Made by a program: the position numbers and the translations under genes | Notes under the pieces: generated by a model | The model's database searches: none | Seen by the model: the letters and a program-made list of their open reading frames with translations, nothing else | What the model was told of the DNA's origin: nothing | In this document: positions 1 to 10,400 of the stretch, piece by piece | Layout: every line of letters begins with the position of its first letter | Position numbering within the stretch: position 1 is the first letter of the stretch | DNA from: Perkinsus olseni | Lineage: Eukaryota > Perkinsozoa > Perkinsida > Perkinsidae | Assembly (NCBI GenBank): GCA_013115135.1 | Contig: JABANP010000093.1 | Span: 1 to 64,000, forward strand | Direction of reading: 5' to 3' | Length of the DNA: 64,000 nucleotides

Positions 1-3000
1 TTCGTTGGTGAAAGCGGATCCGGGAAGAGTAATGAGTCCTCGTGTCGGCTTGCCATTGATCGTGCACAACCTCATCTTGAAGGCACTATAGTCGCCTTAC
101 TCGAGCGCTTCTATGATCCAACCAGCGGTAGGGTTCTGCTGAATGGCGAAGATATCCGCACTCTGGAAGGGAGCCCCCAGTGTGTCAGATCTATCTTCGG
201 GTAAGGTGGCTGCTGTCCACTCCGCCCCACCCATGGCCTCGTTAGGTATGTAGGCCAGGAGCCGATACTATTCGCAGCTTCAATCAAGGACAACTTAGCT
301 TATGGATTGCCTCACACGCCAACTGATGAGGAGATCAAGGCGGCTTGCAAGAGGGCTAATGTATGCTTGGCATGCGGTAGTGGAACCGGCCGAGGCTTTA
401 CCCCCTCAGGTTCATTCCTTTATCTCCTCCCTACCGGAAGGATACAATACATATTGTGGAAGCTCTAGTGGTGGAGGCAGTCAAATCTCGGGAGGACAGA
501 AACAGCGTGTAGCGATAGCACGGGCATTACTCAGAAACCCGCAGGTGATAATAACTCACATTAGTAGACTGAAACGTTGATGATTACTGAACAGATACTT
601 CTATTGGATGAGGCAACATCTGCTCTGGATAATGAGAGTGAACTTATGGTGCAGGAGACGATTGATGGGTAGTAGTGCTCGATCTCAATTATAGCCCTGT
701 CACGAATTTGCCGATGCCGTGTCTCTCATTGTCAGCCTCCAGCGCACGTCGCAGCTCACCACGATATCCATCGCTCACCGACTCTCTACCATCCGTAACT
801 CTGACATCATCTTCGTGATGAAATCAGGATGTCTCGTGGAGCAAGGCACTCATGAGGAGCTCATTGGTGAGGCTGAGGTACCACCGCGCTGTTGATGGAT
901 ATTTGCAGGTAAACCCCAGGGCGTCTACAACTCGCTCGTTGCAGCTCAGCAGGCTGCAGCCTCCGAGGCTAATAAGGGCGGGCGTCCCAGCCTCGTACGT
1001 CAAGAGTGAGTGTAATCGCAGGCACAGTCGTAAACATACTCTCCAGTCTTTCAGGTCCACCGCAAGCTCTAGTGTGGCAAGTCATGGTGGTTTGGACCGT
1101 TTTTCGATAGAGTAGCTGTGAAAGTCCCCTGTCAGGTGGTACTAAAGCTGAAGAACAGTCCAAACTCGTGGACACCCGTACTGAGAAGGAAATCGAACGC
1201 GAGCGTATTGACGCGATCGCTAAGGCCTACAAGGTAGAGCCCAAAGCCGCCTTGGTCTTCCTTGTGTTGTGTTACCCCGATCGAGTGTATTCTTTTTCAC
1301 CAACACCGTGGCATCATGGATTTCCATCAGGTCCCGTGGAGGCGCATCTTCGCTCTATCTAAGCCCGAGTGCGGCTTTTACGTACCGGCCCTATTGGGAG
1401 CAGCCGTCTTCGGCTCGGTCATGCCATTCGAAGGGTTCCTATTAGCTCGGTCAATGCGATCATTCTACGAGACGGATCTCGATGATATGATGGACGGAGT
1501 CATATTGGCATCTATTGGGTGAATCCTTAAGAGATCTTATGATGCGTGGTGTTGTTGTTATTTCTGGCTCCCGCACCGTGTCCTCCCTCTATGAACCGAG
1601 AACCGCATTGTCCTCATCAGATATGTAATTTTGGCGGTTTCTAGTCTACTCGGAGCCTTCACACAGATCGGCGGTTTTGCATTCATCGGAGAGCATCTCA
1701 CTAAACGTGTTAGAATTTTGTGTTTCACGAAGTTCCTCGAGCAGGTGAGAGCCACCTCGAATGGGGAGCCTGCAAATGGCCCCGACGGCGGCCATGCTGC
1801 TGTATTTAGGATATGGCCTTCTTTGATGACTCGAAGCATTCGCCCGGTCGTCTGACTGCCGCCCTTGCAACCTACGCTCTGAGGATGAACGCCATCAGTG
1901 GGGTGCAGCTCGGTGTGTAGATCGTCACCATAACGATGGGCGTTACTATTTCGTTCGTGTCAGGTGCATATTGCCAATTCGCAGCATCTCTCATCGCTGG
2001 GCTTATCATCGCCTTCTTCGGCTCCTGGAAGCTCACTCTCGTCATGCTCGCGATGCTTCCCCTCATGGCCGGAGCGGGTGAGTCCATTTCCCCGATGATG
2101 CGTCCATGAGCTGGTCGAGGCTTCTCATCATTTCAGGCGGTATCCAAATGGCTGTGAGCATTGGGCTGGATAAGAATAAGAGTGCCGACTCTCTGGCTGC
2201 TAACCAAGTTGCCTCGGATACGGTCCAGAACATCAGGACCGTTCGCGCTCTCGTGTCCGAGCAATGGACCCGCAATCTGTACCTGCAGGTGTATCCGTTT
2301 GTTGTCACCCACACTTTACCTGTCTTAGATTCCAAGATCTCCTTCAACGATCCGTCCCTCACCAGGCGCGTACGTCCAGTTGGGCTGCGCTCTGGTACGG
2401 CATCTCACAGGGCATTCTATTCTTCAGCGTCGCCCTGGGATTCTGGTGAGTTACGCGCCATCCTATCGGTCTTCTGCACTTCCCTTCGTCGACATGCCGG
2501 CATACTGTTCGTGCAGGTATGGCTCCAAGCTCGTGCAAGACGAGGGCCTCACATTCGACAAGATGATACAATCGTTGATGGGCGTGTTCCTGTCGGCTCT
2601 GGCTGCTGGTCAAGCCTTGGCCTTCGTTGGGGATATTAATGAGGCTAAGGCAGCGGCACACGATATCTTCGAGCTCCTCGATAGTGAAAGTTCCATCAAC
2701 CCCTCGAGTGACGTGGGGAGGAAATACAGTGTCTGGGGTCCACACGTGAGTTTCCTCGACTACCTCTGAGCCTCAGTTGCGAGTTGTCAGGTCACCGCAG
2801 CCCCCGCATCTGTCAATATCACCTTCAAGAACGTTCAATTTACATATCCTCACAGGCCCGGAGCTCAAGTGGGTCGCATTCTCTCCTTAGCCCGAATTCA
2901 GACCTTGCTTGCAGATTCTCTCTGGTTTGAGCTTTGAGATCGAGGCGGGTAAAACTGTCGCCTTGGTTGGCCCGAGTGGTGGCGGCAAATCGACCGTGTT

Positions 3001-3828
3001 CGCTCTCCTGCAGCGCTTCTACGACCCCACGGGAGGAGAGGTGGGCACTGTCATACGATTGGAATACTAATCATTCAGTGGGTCTCAGATACTTGTTGAA
3101 CCAGCCCAAGCTCAGCTTGAAGATATGAACGTGGCTTGGTGGCGGAGCCAGATAGGTTTTGTTGCCCAAGAGCCTGTACTCTTCGACCTCACCTTGGAGG
3201 AGAATGTCCGATACGGGTAAGCACTGTATGCTGCATGGATGGTCATTCAGCTCGTCACCCTTTCCTTCAGTGCGCCTCCTATTGACCGACCGGAGATGCT
3301 CTCTATCTGTGCTCGTGCCGGAATGAACGACTTCGCCGGCAACAAGGTGGCTTGGGATGCTGGCTTGGGCCCTCGTGGAGGTCTGCTGTCGGGAGGACAG
3401 AAACAGAGGGTCGCTATAGCCAGAGCACTAATGCGCCATCCAAGGTGAGCGATAGGTTTTTTTCAGAAGTGTTCGAGGCCATATCGAACCCCGCAGGTTA
3501 CTCATGCTCGATGAGGCCACGTCTGCACTTGATTCTGCATCGGAGGGGGTGGTGCAGAAAGCAATAGACGAGCTCACAACTGCAAGACAATCTTCTGCTG
3601 ATGGTAAGCATACAGTCCTCTATGTTGATGCCGAACCTTCAAGTTCGGGCCACAGGTACCGCCGCCAAACCGACAACACTCATAATAGCCCATCGTCTAT
3701 CAACTATCACCAATGCTGATTTGATACTGGTTATAGCTGGTGGTCGTCTGGTGGAACAAGGCACTCACTCCGAGCTACTGGCGAAGGAAGGCGTTTACTA
3801 CGACCTATATCAGAAGGGCAGTTTGTGA
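1..3828 (+). CDS. ABCB/MDR-type ABC exporter, copy 1, 5' end cut off by the window
   Basis: ATP-driven membrane exporter of the P-glycoprotein (ABCB) type; the window starts inside the first nucleotide-binding domain (NBD1). I read 22 exons: 1-28, 83-200, 246-360, 410-544, 595-668, 736-866, 909-1005, 1055-1098, 1136-1233, 1331-1518, 1621-1744, 1810-1912, 1964-2077, 2137-2278, 2329-2445, 2517-2745, 2791-2868, 2915-3040, 3089-3216, 3271-3444, 3497-3603, 3656-3828. Together they give 880 codons in one frame plus a TGA stop. Visible motifs: Walker A GESGSGKS at the left edge, signature SGGQKQR near 500, Walker B ILLLDEAT at 595; the second membrane domain starts near 1340; NBD2 has GPSGGGKST near 2975, LSGGQKQR near 3395 and LLMLDEAT near 3500. 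Each exon equals that of the copy at 7,473-13,344 in length or differs by 3 nt. Exon 8 uses a weak donor (gttttt). The substrate cannot be told. Confidence 0.93.
403..667 (+). repeat. Conversion tract A in NBD1, copy 1 (partner 9808-10072)
   Basis: 265 bases nearly identical to 9808-10072; I count about 8 differences. The tract covers one whole exon, the complete intron 545-594 and most of the next exon, while the exon just upstream (246-360) is clearly more diverged from its partner (9609-9723). Identity that crosses an intron and stops sharply suggests recent gene conversion. Confidence 0.8.
3155..3445 (+). repeat. Conversion tract B in NBD2, copy 1 (partner 12592-12882)
   Basis: 291 bases nearly identical to 12592-12882, including intron 3217-3270, which differs from its partner at only three positions. 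Identity collapses right after the exon end: the following introns (3445-3496 and 12882-12996) differ in both length and sequence. Confidence 0.8.
3670..3821 (+). repeat. Conversion tract C at the 3' end, copy 1 (partner 13186-13337)
   Basis: About 152 bases of the last exon that match 13186-13337 with only a few differences. The region between tracts B and C is diverged, so this is a separate patch. Confidence 0.7.
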
Positions 3829-5277
3829 TAGATCCTGGGGCGTACACTCATTACTGTCTGATAAATTGGTTTGCACCAGTTAAAGTTGTATAATCGCTAC
3901 AGGTCCTCGGGAATCCCTCGATTCTTGCGGTTCTCATAACGTGTCTTTGCCATGGGTCTTCATGTCGCTGATAATAGCTTTGTTGTGTTGGCTGCGGGGT
4001 GCTGGATTGCTGGGGTTATCGCGGGTGCTTCAATCAATAAGGTTGACTAGCTTACATTGCATCTATGGAGTTCACAAACTTCACGGAATGGTAGTGGTCT
4101 TCGCATGCACTGCTCGCGGCCGACAATGCAGAGCGACTGAACGTCTCGGTCGTGGTTTGGCAAGCCTCCCCCCTGCCTGAGGCAGGCTGCCTCTCGAGCC
4201 TCCAGTTGCCTAGGATTTCAATCTCTGCGCTCTCGGATCGGAGCTCGATCATTGAACTGAGGTTTCGTCATATGAGTCAGATCAACACATCATTCTTAAT
4301 CATCGGCTTGGCCAGCAGTGGTGGGGGAGCTAATAACTTCGAGCTATGCTCTTGTGGGGATGTTATTCTGGGAGGCGAGCATGTCATCAATACAGTCCTG
4401 TCAAAAAATTGTCCAGAGCTGATCTAGATTATTTGAAGTATGAACAGTCGGAGGCTTCGGAGCTCATTAGATCAGAAATTTGTAGAGCTCTCGATTGGGG
4501 TAAGTTTCGTGGAACAGCTCTCACTTCTCATTGAGAAAAACGGTTGGAACGGCTCAACAGTGGTACGCCTATACGCTGTCCTCCCTGGGCGATGCATACG
4601 GAAAGAACGATCAGGCCGTCTGCGATCAACTACAGACCGCGGGTCTTGTAAATCAGGCGGTGAAAATTCACTTCTGAGTCACAACTTGTGACCATCATCC
4701 CCATCCTCTTTGAATTAGTACTAGTTTCTTCAGTGTCCGATACTTACTATTCGTCGATCGAAGCACGCATGCACAGCTACATGGCTGGTCCCTGGTGATA
4801 TCTTAGACATATCACTGATACGGTATCAGAGCAGTTTAGAATGCTCGCAACCCGTATTCCAATGTAGGATCTCCGTCTTCATGATCGAGTTACGTGCGGG
4901 TACCAGTATATGATGGTCAGCCGAATGAACCTCGGTTTAGTTTCTTGGCATCTCTCGTTACACCGGAGATGTGGAAGTATCATCAGTGGCTTCGACGGAA
5001 CCTGTCTCAAGAGGGCCGTCCTCTTCGTATTGACCTCGAACCCAGGTGACCCTCAGAATTGGAAGCAAGTATATGTAAATCTCGAAGCACTTCCAAACTG
5101 CCAACAACACCTCAAAAACTTCGTCTCGACTGATCCTAAGTCTGAGTGAATCAGTGCTCCGAATCTGTTACGGAGGTTCCCACCGGATGAGGGCCCCGCG
5201 CAGGTACAGAGCAGAGAGAAGGTATGGAGACACCGGGGAGGGCAAGCATGCAGAAAAAGTGTTCGCAAAAAAATGGG
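3829..5277. other. Spacer with unresolved coding-like fragments
   Basis: No gene model closes here. Two plus-strand stretches read like exons: around 4545-4679 and around 4895-5045. They could not be joined by GT-AG introns in a consistent frame. They may be remnants of a decayed gene, or exons of a gene I failed to assemble. The rest looks non-coding and includes the 3' flank of the exporter. Confidence 0.4.
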
Positions 5278-5688
5278 TCATGTAAGCGTCATGTTGTTCA
5301 GACACAAGCCGCCGTGCTTTGAACGGCCACTCTGTCTATACTCTTCTGGGCTACCATCGGCGTATGTGATCGTAATGATATTCTTCTTGCCATCGAACTT
5401 GACGGTGGTGAAGGTTGTCGAATTTATTTTCTTTGGGTACTTCTTCTCCAGTGCACCCAGGCTGTCGTCACTCAGCTTTATCTCCAAAGTTGTCCCTTTC
5501 CGGAAGGACGTGCCTAGGTGCGGCTGGAAGTCCCTGTCGGCCAGTTTCACATACATCTGACTCTCGAAGTCGAAAATGCGTATCGGATAGTCGCCTTCAA
5601 CTTGGCCGTTGGGCACATAGCCGCCTAGGGGACCAGCGTCAAGGCTAGCACATGCAGTTGCGAAGAGGAGAGCACAAGCGTAGATCAT
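5278..5688 (-). CDS. Small secreted protein, 136 aa
   Basis: Single-exon gene of unknown function. It opens with ATG at 5688 and a typical signal peptide (MIYACALLFATACASL, likely cleaved near residue 15-18), then an acidic/basic, beta-rich region. Residues about 80-112 (YPKKINSTTF, then VKFDGKKNIITITYADG) match YPEKINPTTF and LFDGSANILALAYADG in the minus-strand gene at 16590-16958, so the two are paralogs. No membrane segment after the signal peptide and no recognised domain; three cysteines, one of them in the mature C-terminal part. The neighbours are two ABC exporters on the opposite strand, unlikely to be related in function. Probably a lineage-specific secreted protein. Confidence 0.72.
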   Translation of the reverse strand: MIYACALLFATACASLDAGPLGGYVPNGQVEGDYPIRIFDFESQMYVKLADRDFQPHLGTSFRKGTTLEIKLSDDSLGALEKKYPKKINSTTFTTVKFDGKKNIITITYADGSPEEYRQSGRSKHGGLCLNNMTLT

Positions 5689-7472
5689 TGTTCAAATATG
5701 GAGGGCTACACTGAGGGAAGAGCTACTGTCACTGTGAATATATTTCGTTATGGACCCCGGGCACGCTATCATTATCTCTTGAGAGACAACCGGCGGGTGG
5801 CCGCTGATATTCCCCCAATATGAGCGAGATTCCGCGTCCCGCAGTGGACCAGCACCCATGAAGCGGCCTCGCAGACACAAGCAGAACCGCGCAGACGACT
5901 CTTGGGCCTGCGACTGCTGCTGCTCACAGCCGTCTCAGGGAATGGCTCCTTATCGAGGCCCAAAATAATTTCTATGAATATGCTGACAACCGCTCCGCTG
6001 CACGCAGGAGCATAGCGGACTGAGCTATGTACATGGATGCTGCAGCTGCTCATCACTCCCGAATCATCGGACAATGAGCATGACTTATTTGACGATTCCC
6101 CATTCTTAGTTAGTATCACTCTCATTTCCTAATGGTCAACTCCGTAGTCAAGGACGCCTTCGAGTTAGCGCTTGAAAGACTCGACTAGGTCGAGTCGACC
6201 TTGAGCCAAGAGACGCTGCAGGCCCTGTTCCTCCCCAGCGGTTAAACTGCGCACGCACCAGAGGCGTCGCCCTGTCACCCTGCGATGTCACCGCACTTTC
6301 GAACGCCGATTCATCCGTTCTAGAATCGTGTTTGCTTGGTTGACGACATAGGCGCCGTATTTTCATTGAGTAGGCTATTGGACCGCCCGGCAAGTCGTGC
6401 TTCGGGCCCCTCGAAACCCGAACTCGGGCCCATCAAGTGCCGAACAAAACTCGGGCTGCATGCGTGCCGATGCAATCGCGCTCTAATATAGCGGGGCGTT
6501 GTATATTGTGGGTGTTCGATATTCTTTATTCCTCTGACTCACGTTCTCTGTTCGAGCGCCCGAGGAACCCCACTTCGCTGCCATCCCGGATACAGTAAAA
6601 ATTATCAGCTATTATCGCTAAATGACTCGCACTGAATTATTACTAAATCAATCATTAGCATCGTGTGTGGGTGGTCCAGATTCAGGGGTTGACGGGGTAG
6701 TCGTGTTGTCATTTCGGAGTAGTCGGTAGTTCATGGGTGGGTGGCTGTGGTATACGGGAAGTCCAACCCGCTTGGTGGATCGGCCATCGCAGCTGGTGGA
6801 CTTTACCAAAGCGCTAGTGTGGCTTTACAGAGCAAGTACTGGGTGCCTTGTACGGGCATTACTGTTGTAAAAGGTTTCTGAAAGAGAGTCCCGTTGATGG
6901 AAATGGCAGACCTTAGAAGCCCTGAGCCAAATGACTCGATGCCGGGCGAGCCCAGTAGGCAAAGCAAGTCCTCTCTCAATCCGGCGAGCACCAGGTTCAT
7001 ATTACACGACGTGTTCTGAGTCAACCTCTGTTGTTACATTCAGACCCAATAGCGTGCATGCATGGAGCCAGCCTTGTGGCGGAATCGAGAAAGATGATGG
7101 ACTCTCGAATCGAGAGCCCATCATCGGACAAGTCAGCGAGGCAATGAGAGGCTAGCTTCGAGCAGCTTCTCCAACTAGTGGGAACGAGTGGGCTGAGGCA
7201 TTCTATCGCCATTTTCGCCGGATCGATATCGACAAGCGAATCCAAGGAGCCCTTCGAGGCCACAAGATGAGCTCGAAGCATTTGGTGGAATTCCACCAGT
7301 GTTCCTGTTGAGCGGAAGTATTTCCTGACGCCGTCGCGTTTTCCCCGTTTTCATCCAAGCATGCGTACCGGCCGTTTCGCATGGGTCGTTTCAATTTCGG
7401 TGTGTGCAGGGTTGCTCGCTTTGTGTACAATCATCTTTATTGTTCCTTTCGGCAGTTGGATTTCTTACTCAA
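5689..7472. other. Gene-poor spacer upstream of ABC copy 2
   Basis: No convincing gene on either strand. A minus-strand open frame at 7021-7296 lacks an ATG at its 5' end and has no family resemblance, so I did not call it. The only clear structure is a near-perfect palindrome at 7093-7125. The last part must contain the promoter of the exporter that starts at 7473. Confidence 0.5.
7093..7125. repeat. 33-nt near-perfect palindrome
   Basis: GATGATGG at the left pairs with CCATCATC at the right, and CTCTCGA pairs with TCGAGAG inside; only a single unmatched base (a/c) interrupts the stem. It could fold as a hairpin or be a dimeric protein-binding site. It lies about 350 bp upstream of the exporter start. 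Confidence 0.75.
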
Positions 7473-10400
7473 ATGATGACAGCGTCAAGCTCAGTAGTGG
7501 AGTCCTCTATTGGAGATCTGGACGTGTCAGACAGACCACTAGCTCCATCACAGCCACTAAGGACGTCTAAGAAGCGCTTAGTGCCCTTCTATAGACTCTT
7601 CCGTTTCGCGACAAGACGACAACTGCTGTCGATCGGTGAGATCTCAGCCCATCTGCAGCATGGCCATTTCTCCCATTCAGTGATCGCACTCGCCTCCGCT
7701 GTCATACACGGGTTAGCAATGCCCCTCTTTGCCTTCGTCTTCGGCGACCTCGTTGGTAAGGACCGTGCCAATCAGAGTGTCATGAGGCGCTAATGGCTTT
7801 CGTCAATGGTCAGATGTTCTCGGTACGGGAGAGGCCGATTTCGTTGATGAAGTGTCTAAGCGCTGCCTTTACATGGTAAAGTTGAACACCATTTGTCGTC
7901 AGCAGCCGGTGAGGCCTATGTACAGGTGTATATCGGCCTTGGAGCTCTATTCTTCGCCTTCACCTGGCACGCGATACTAACGTCCACTTCGCAGAGTCAG
8001 GCAACTACTATGCGAATAAGATACTTTGAAGCTGGTACGTCCACTCGAGCTCTTGGAAATGATTTCTGATGCAGTGCTCTCGCGCGATGTGGCTTGGTTC
8101 GACAAGACATCCCCCGCGGAACTGCCTACAAGAATGACCGAAGATGTTTCCAAGGTGACCTCCGCTACATTTTGGGGTTCATCACAGATGATATGGTATA
8201 ACTCAATAAATTGTGGTTGCTGTAACAGGTTCAAAGTGCCATTGGCTTCAAGCTCGGTGTCTGCATAGTAAACGCTTCGATGTTCATCTTCGGTTACGTC
8301 ATGGGCTTCGTCAGAGGGTGGCGCGTAAGACAAGTCTGAGCCTTGGCCTCCTCATTTCACTGGGGATCTCAGAATTCCCTTGTCCTTCCTGAGCATTTCC
8401 AGCGGGCTGACTCAGGTATCACTAGTGGCCACAGCGTCGATGCCGATCGTTATTGGGGCATCTGCTGTTCTGGGATACGCTATGGCGCAGTCAGCGAACG
8501 AGTCCCAATCTTGGTATGCTAGAGCCGGCGCCGTTGCTGAGGAGGTAGCTACCGCCAGCGGTTCCCACGGCATGGACTTGGTCGGGCTCGTCAGGTTCTG
8601 AGTTCAATACGTACAGTGACTATGATGGGCACGCAAAGACGTGAAGTTGAGAGATATGCATGCAAATTAGAGGAAGCTAGAAAAGGTGCGAACCTGAGCC
8701 CTTTTCTCCCCTTTAGGAGATGGCTCACTACTTAGGTGGAACAAAACTAGGCCTGCAATCGGGACTCGGGCTCGGGCTGACCTTTGGTGCGGTTTACGGG
8801 GCCTATGCCATCACTTTCTGGTAGCCTTCTTGTTATTTTCCATCGGTTATTCTATTCTCTTCGACAGGTACGGAGGCACTCTAGTCCGTGATGGAGTGAT
8901 CAACGACTTCACTGACAAGCCTTATACTGGAGGAGATGTTCTCGCTGTTTTCTTCTCCCTCATCATGGGTAGCCAGCTCCATAGCTCGCCCCTCCGAAAC
9001 CAACACCCTTTCAGGGACGTTCGGCTTGGGCCAAGCTCTGCCACCACTGCAAACATTCCAGATAGGGCGTTCAGCGGCGACGGATATTCACGATGCTGTT
9101 GACGACAGCAGTGACGTCATCGAACCTTCGATACCGCCACCTGCTGCTGACGGTGAACATCCTCCCTTTACAGAGGGGCCATCTCATGCATATCAGGTAC
9201 CGCAATAGCCGACTACCCCGTCCCCAAGATGGATACCATAACTCTCGAGAATGTCTTCTTCACCTACCCCTCCCGCCCCGAGGCTCAGGTCCTCAAGGGC
9301 GTCTCCTTGGATATCAAGATAGGCACTAAAGTTGCTTTCGTCGGTGAAAGCGGCTCAGGGAAGAGTAAGTTCGATATGCTCCACTCTCATACCACACCTC
9401 CGATATTCGGCTATCCACCAGTATCCTACCGCTGTGAAGGTACGATAATCTGCTTGCTCGAGCGTTTCTACGACCCCGTTATCGGGAGGATTCTCCTGAA
9501 CGGAGAGGATCTTCGCGCTATCGCCGGAAGCCCGCAGTCGGTCCGGTCAATTTTCGGGTGGGAGACTTACGAGATGGTAGTCGAGGCTGTAGCTCACCTT
9601 TTTCACAGATATGTCGGCCAAGAGCCCATCCTGTTCGCCGGGACAATACGTGACAACCTGCGTTATGGGCTGCCTTACAGTCCATCAGATGAGCAGATGG
9701 AGACGGCATGCAAGAAGGCAAATGTAAGAGTCGTTAGCGATGCAAGCTTATGGCTTCAGGCGATGCCTGTTCGGGAAATGTCACTTCTATCGGATTTCAT
9801 CTTTCTTCCCTCAGGTTCATTCCTTTATCTCCTCCCTACCAGAAGGATATAATACATATTGTGGAAGCTCTAGTGGTGGAGGCAGTCAAATCTCGGGAGG
9901 ACAGAAGCAGCGTGTAGCGATAGCACGGGCATTACTCAGAAACCCGCAGGTGACAATAACTCACATTAGTAGACTAAAACGTTAATGATTACTGAACAGA
10001 TACTTCTATTGGATGAGGCAACATCTGCTCTGGATAATGAGAGTGAACTTATGGCACAGGAGACGATTGATGAGTGAGGGACGTGTCGTCTGATTAGTCG
10101 GCTCGGGCAACTGCTCCGAGTCCTGTAACTTTCACTTACCACAGAACTTGCATGTCCATCTCGTCTAAGATACTCCCTTCTTTTGCTTCGCAGGCTGCAA
10201 CGCACTGACCGGCTTACCACCGTATCGGTCGCCCATCGTTTGTCTACCATCCGCAATTCGGACACCATATTCGTACTGCAGTCGGGCTGCCTGGTGGAGC
10301 AGGGCACTCACGATGAATTGATAAGTAAGAACTTTGTTTGTCGGATCTGACTGATCTATGTCTACTGCGACCAGCCGATGCTCATCGACAGGTAACCCGA

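Noticed and set aside
4440..5160. Exons of a gene between the ABC copies
   Set aside because: Two coding-like pieces could not be joined by GT-AG introns in a single frame.
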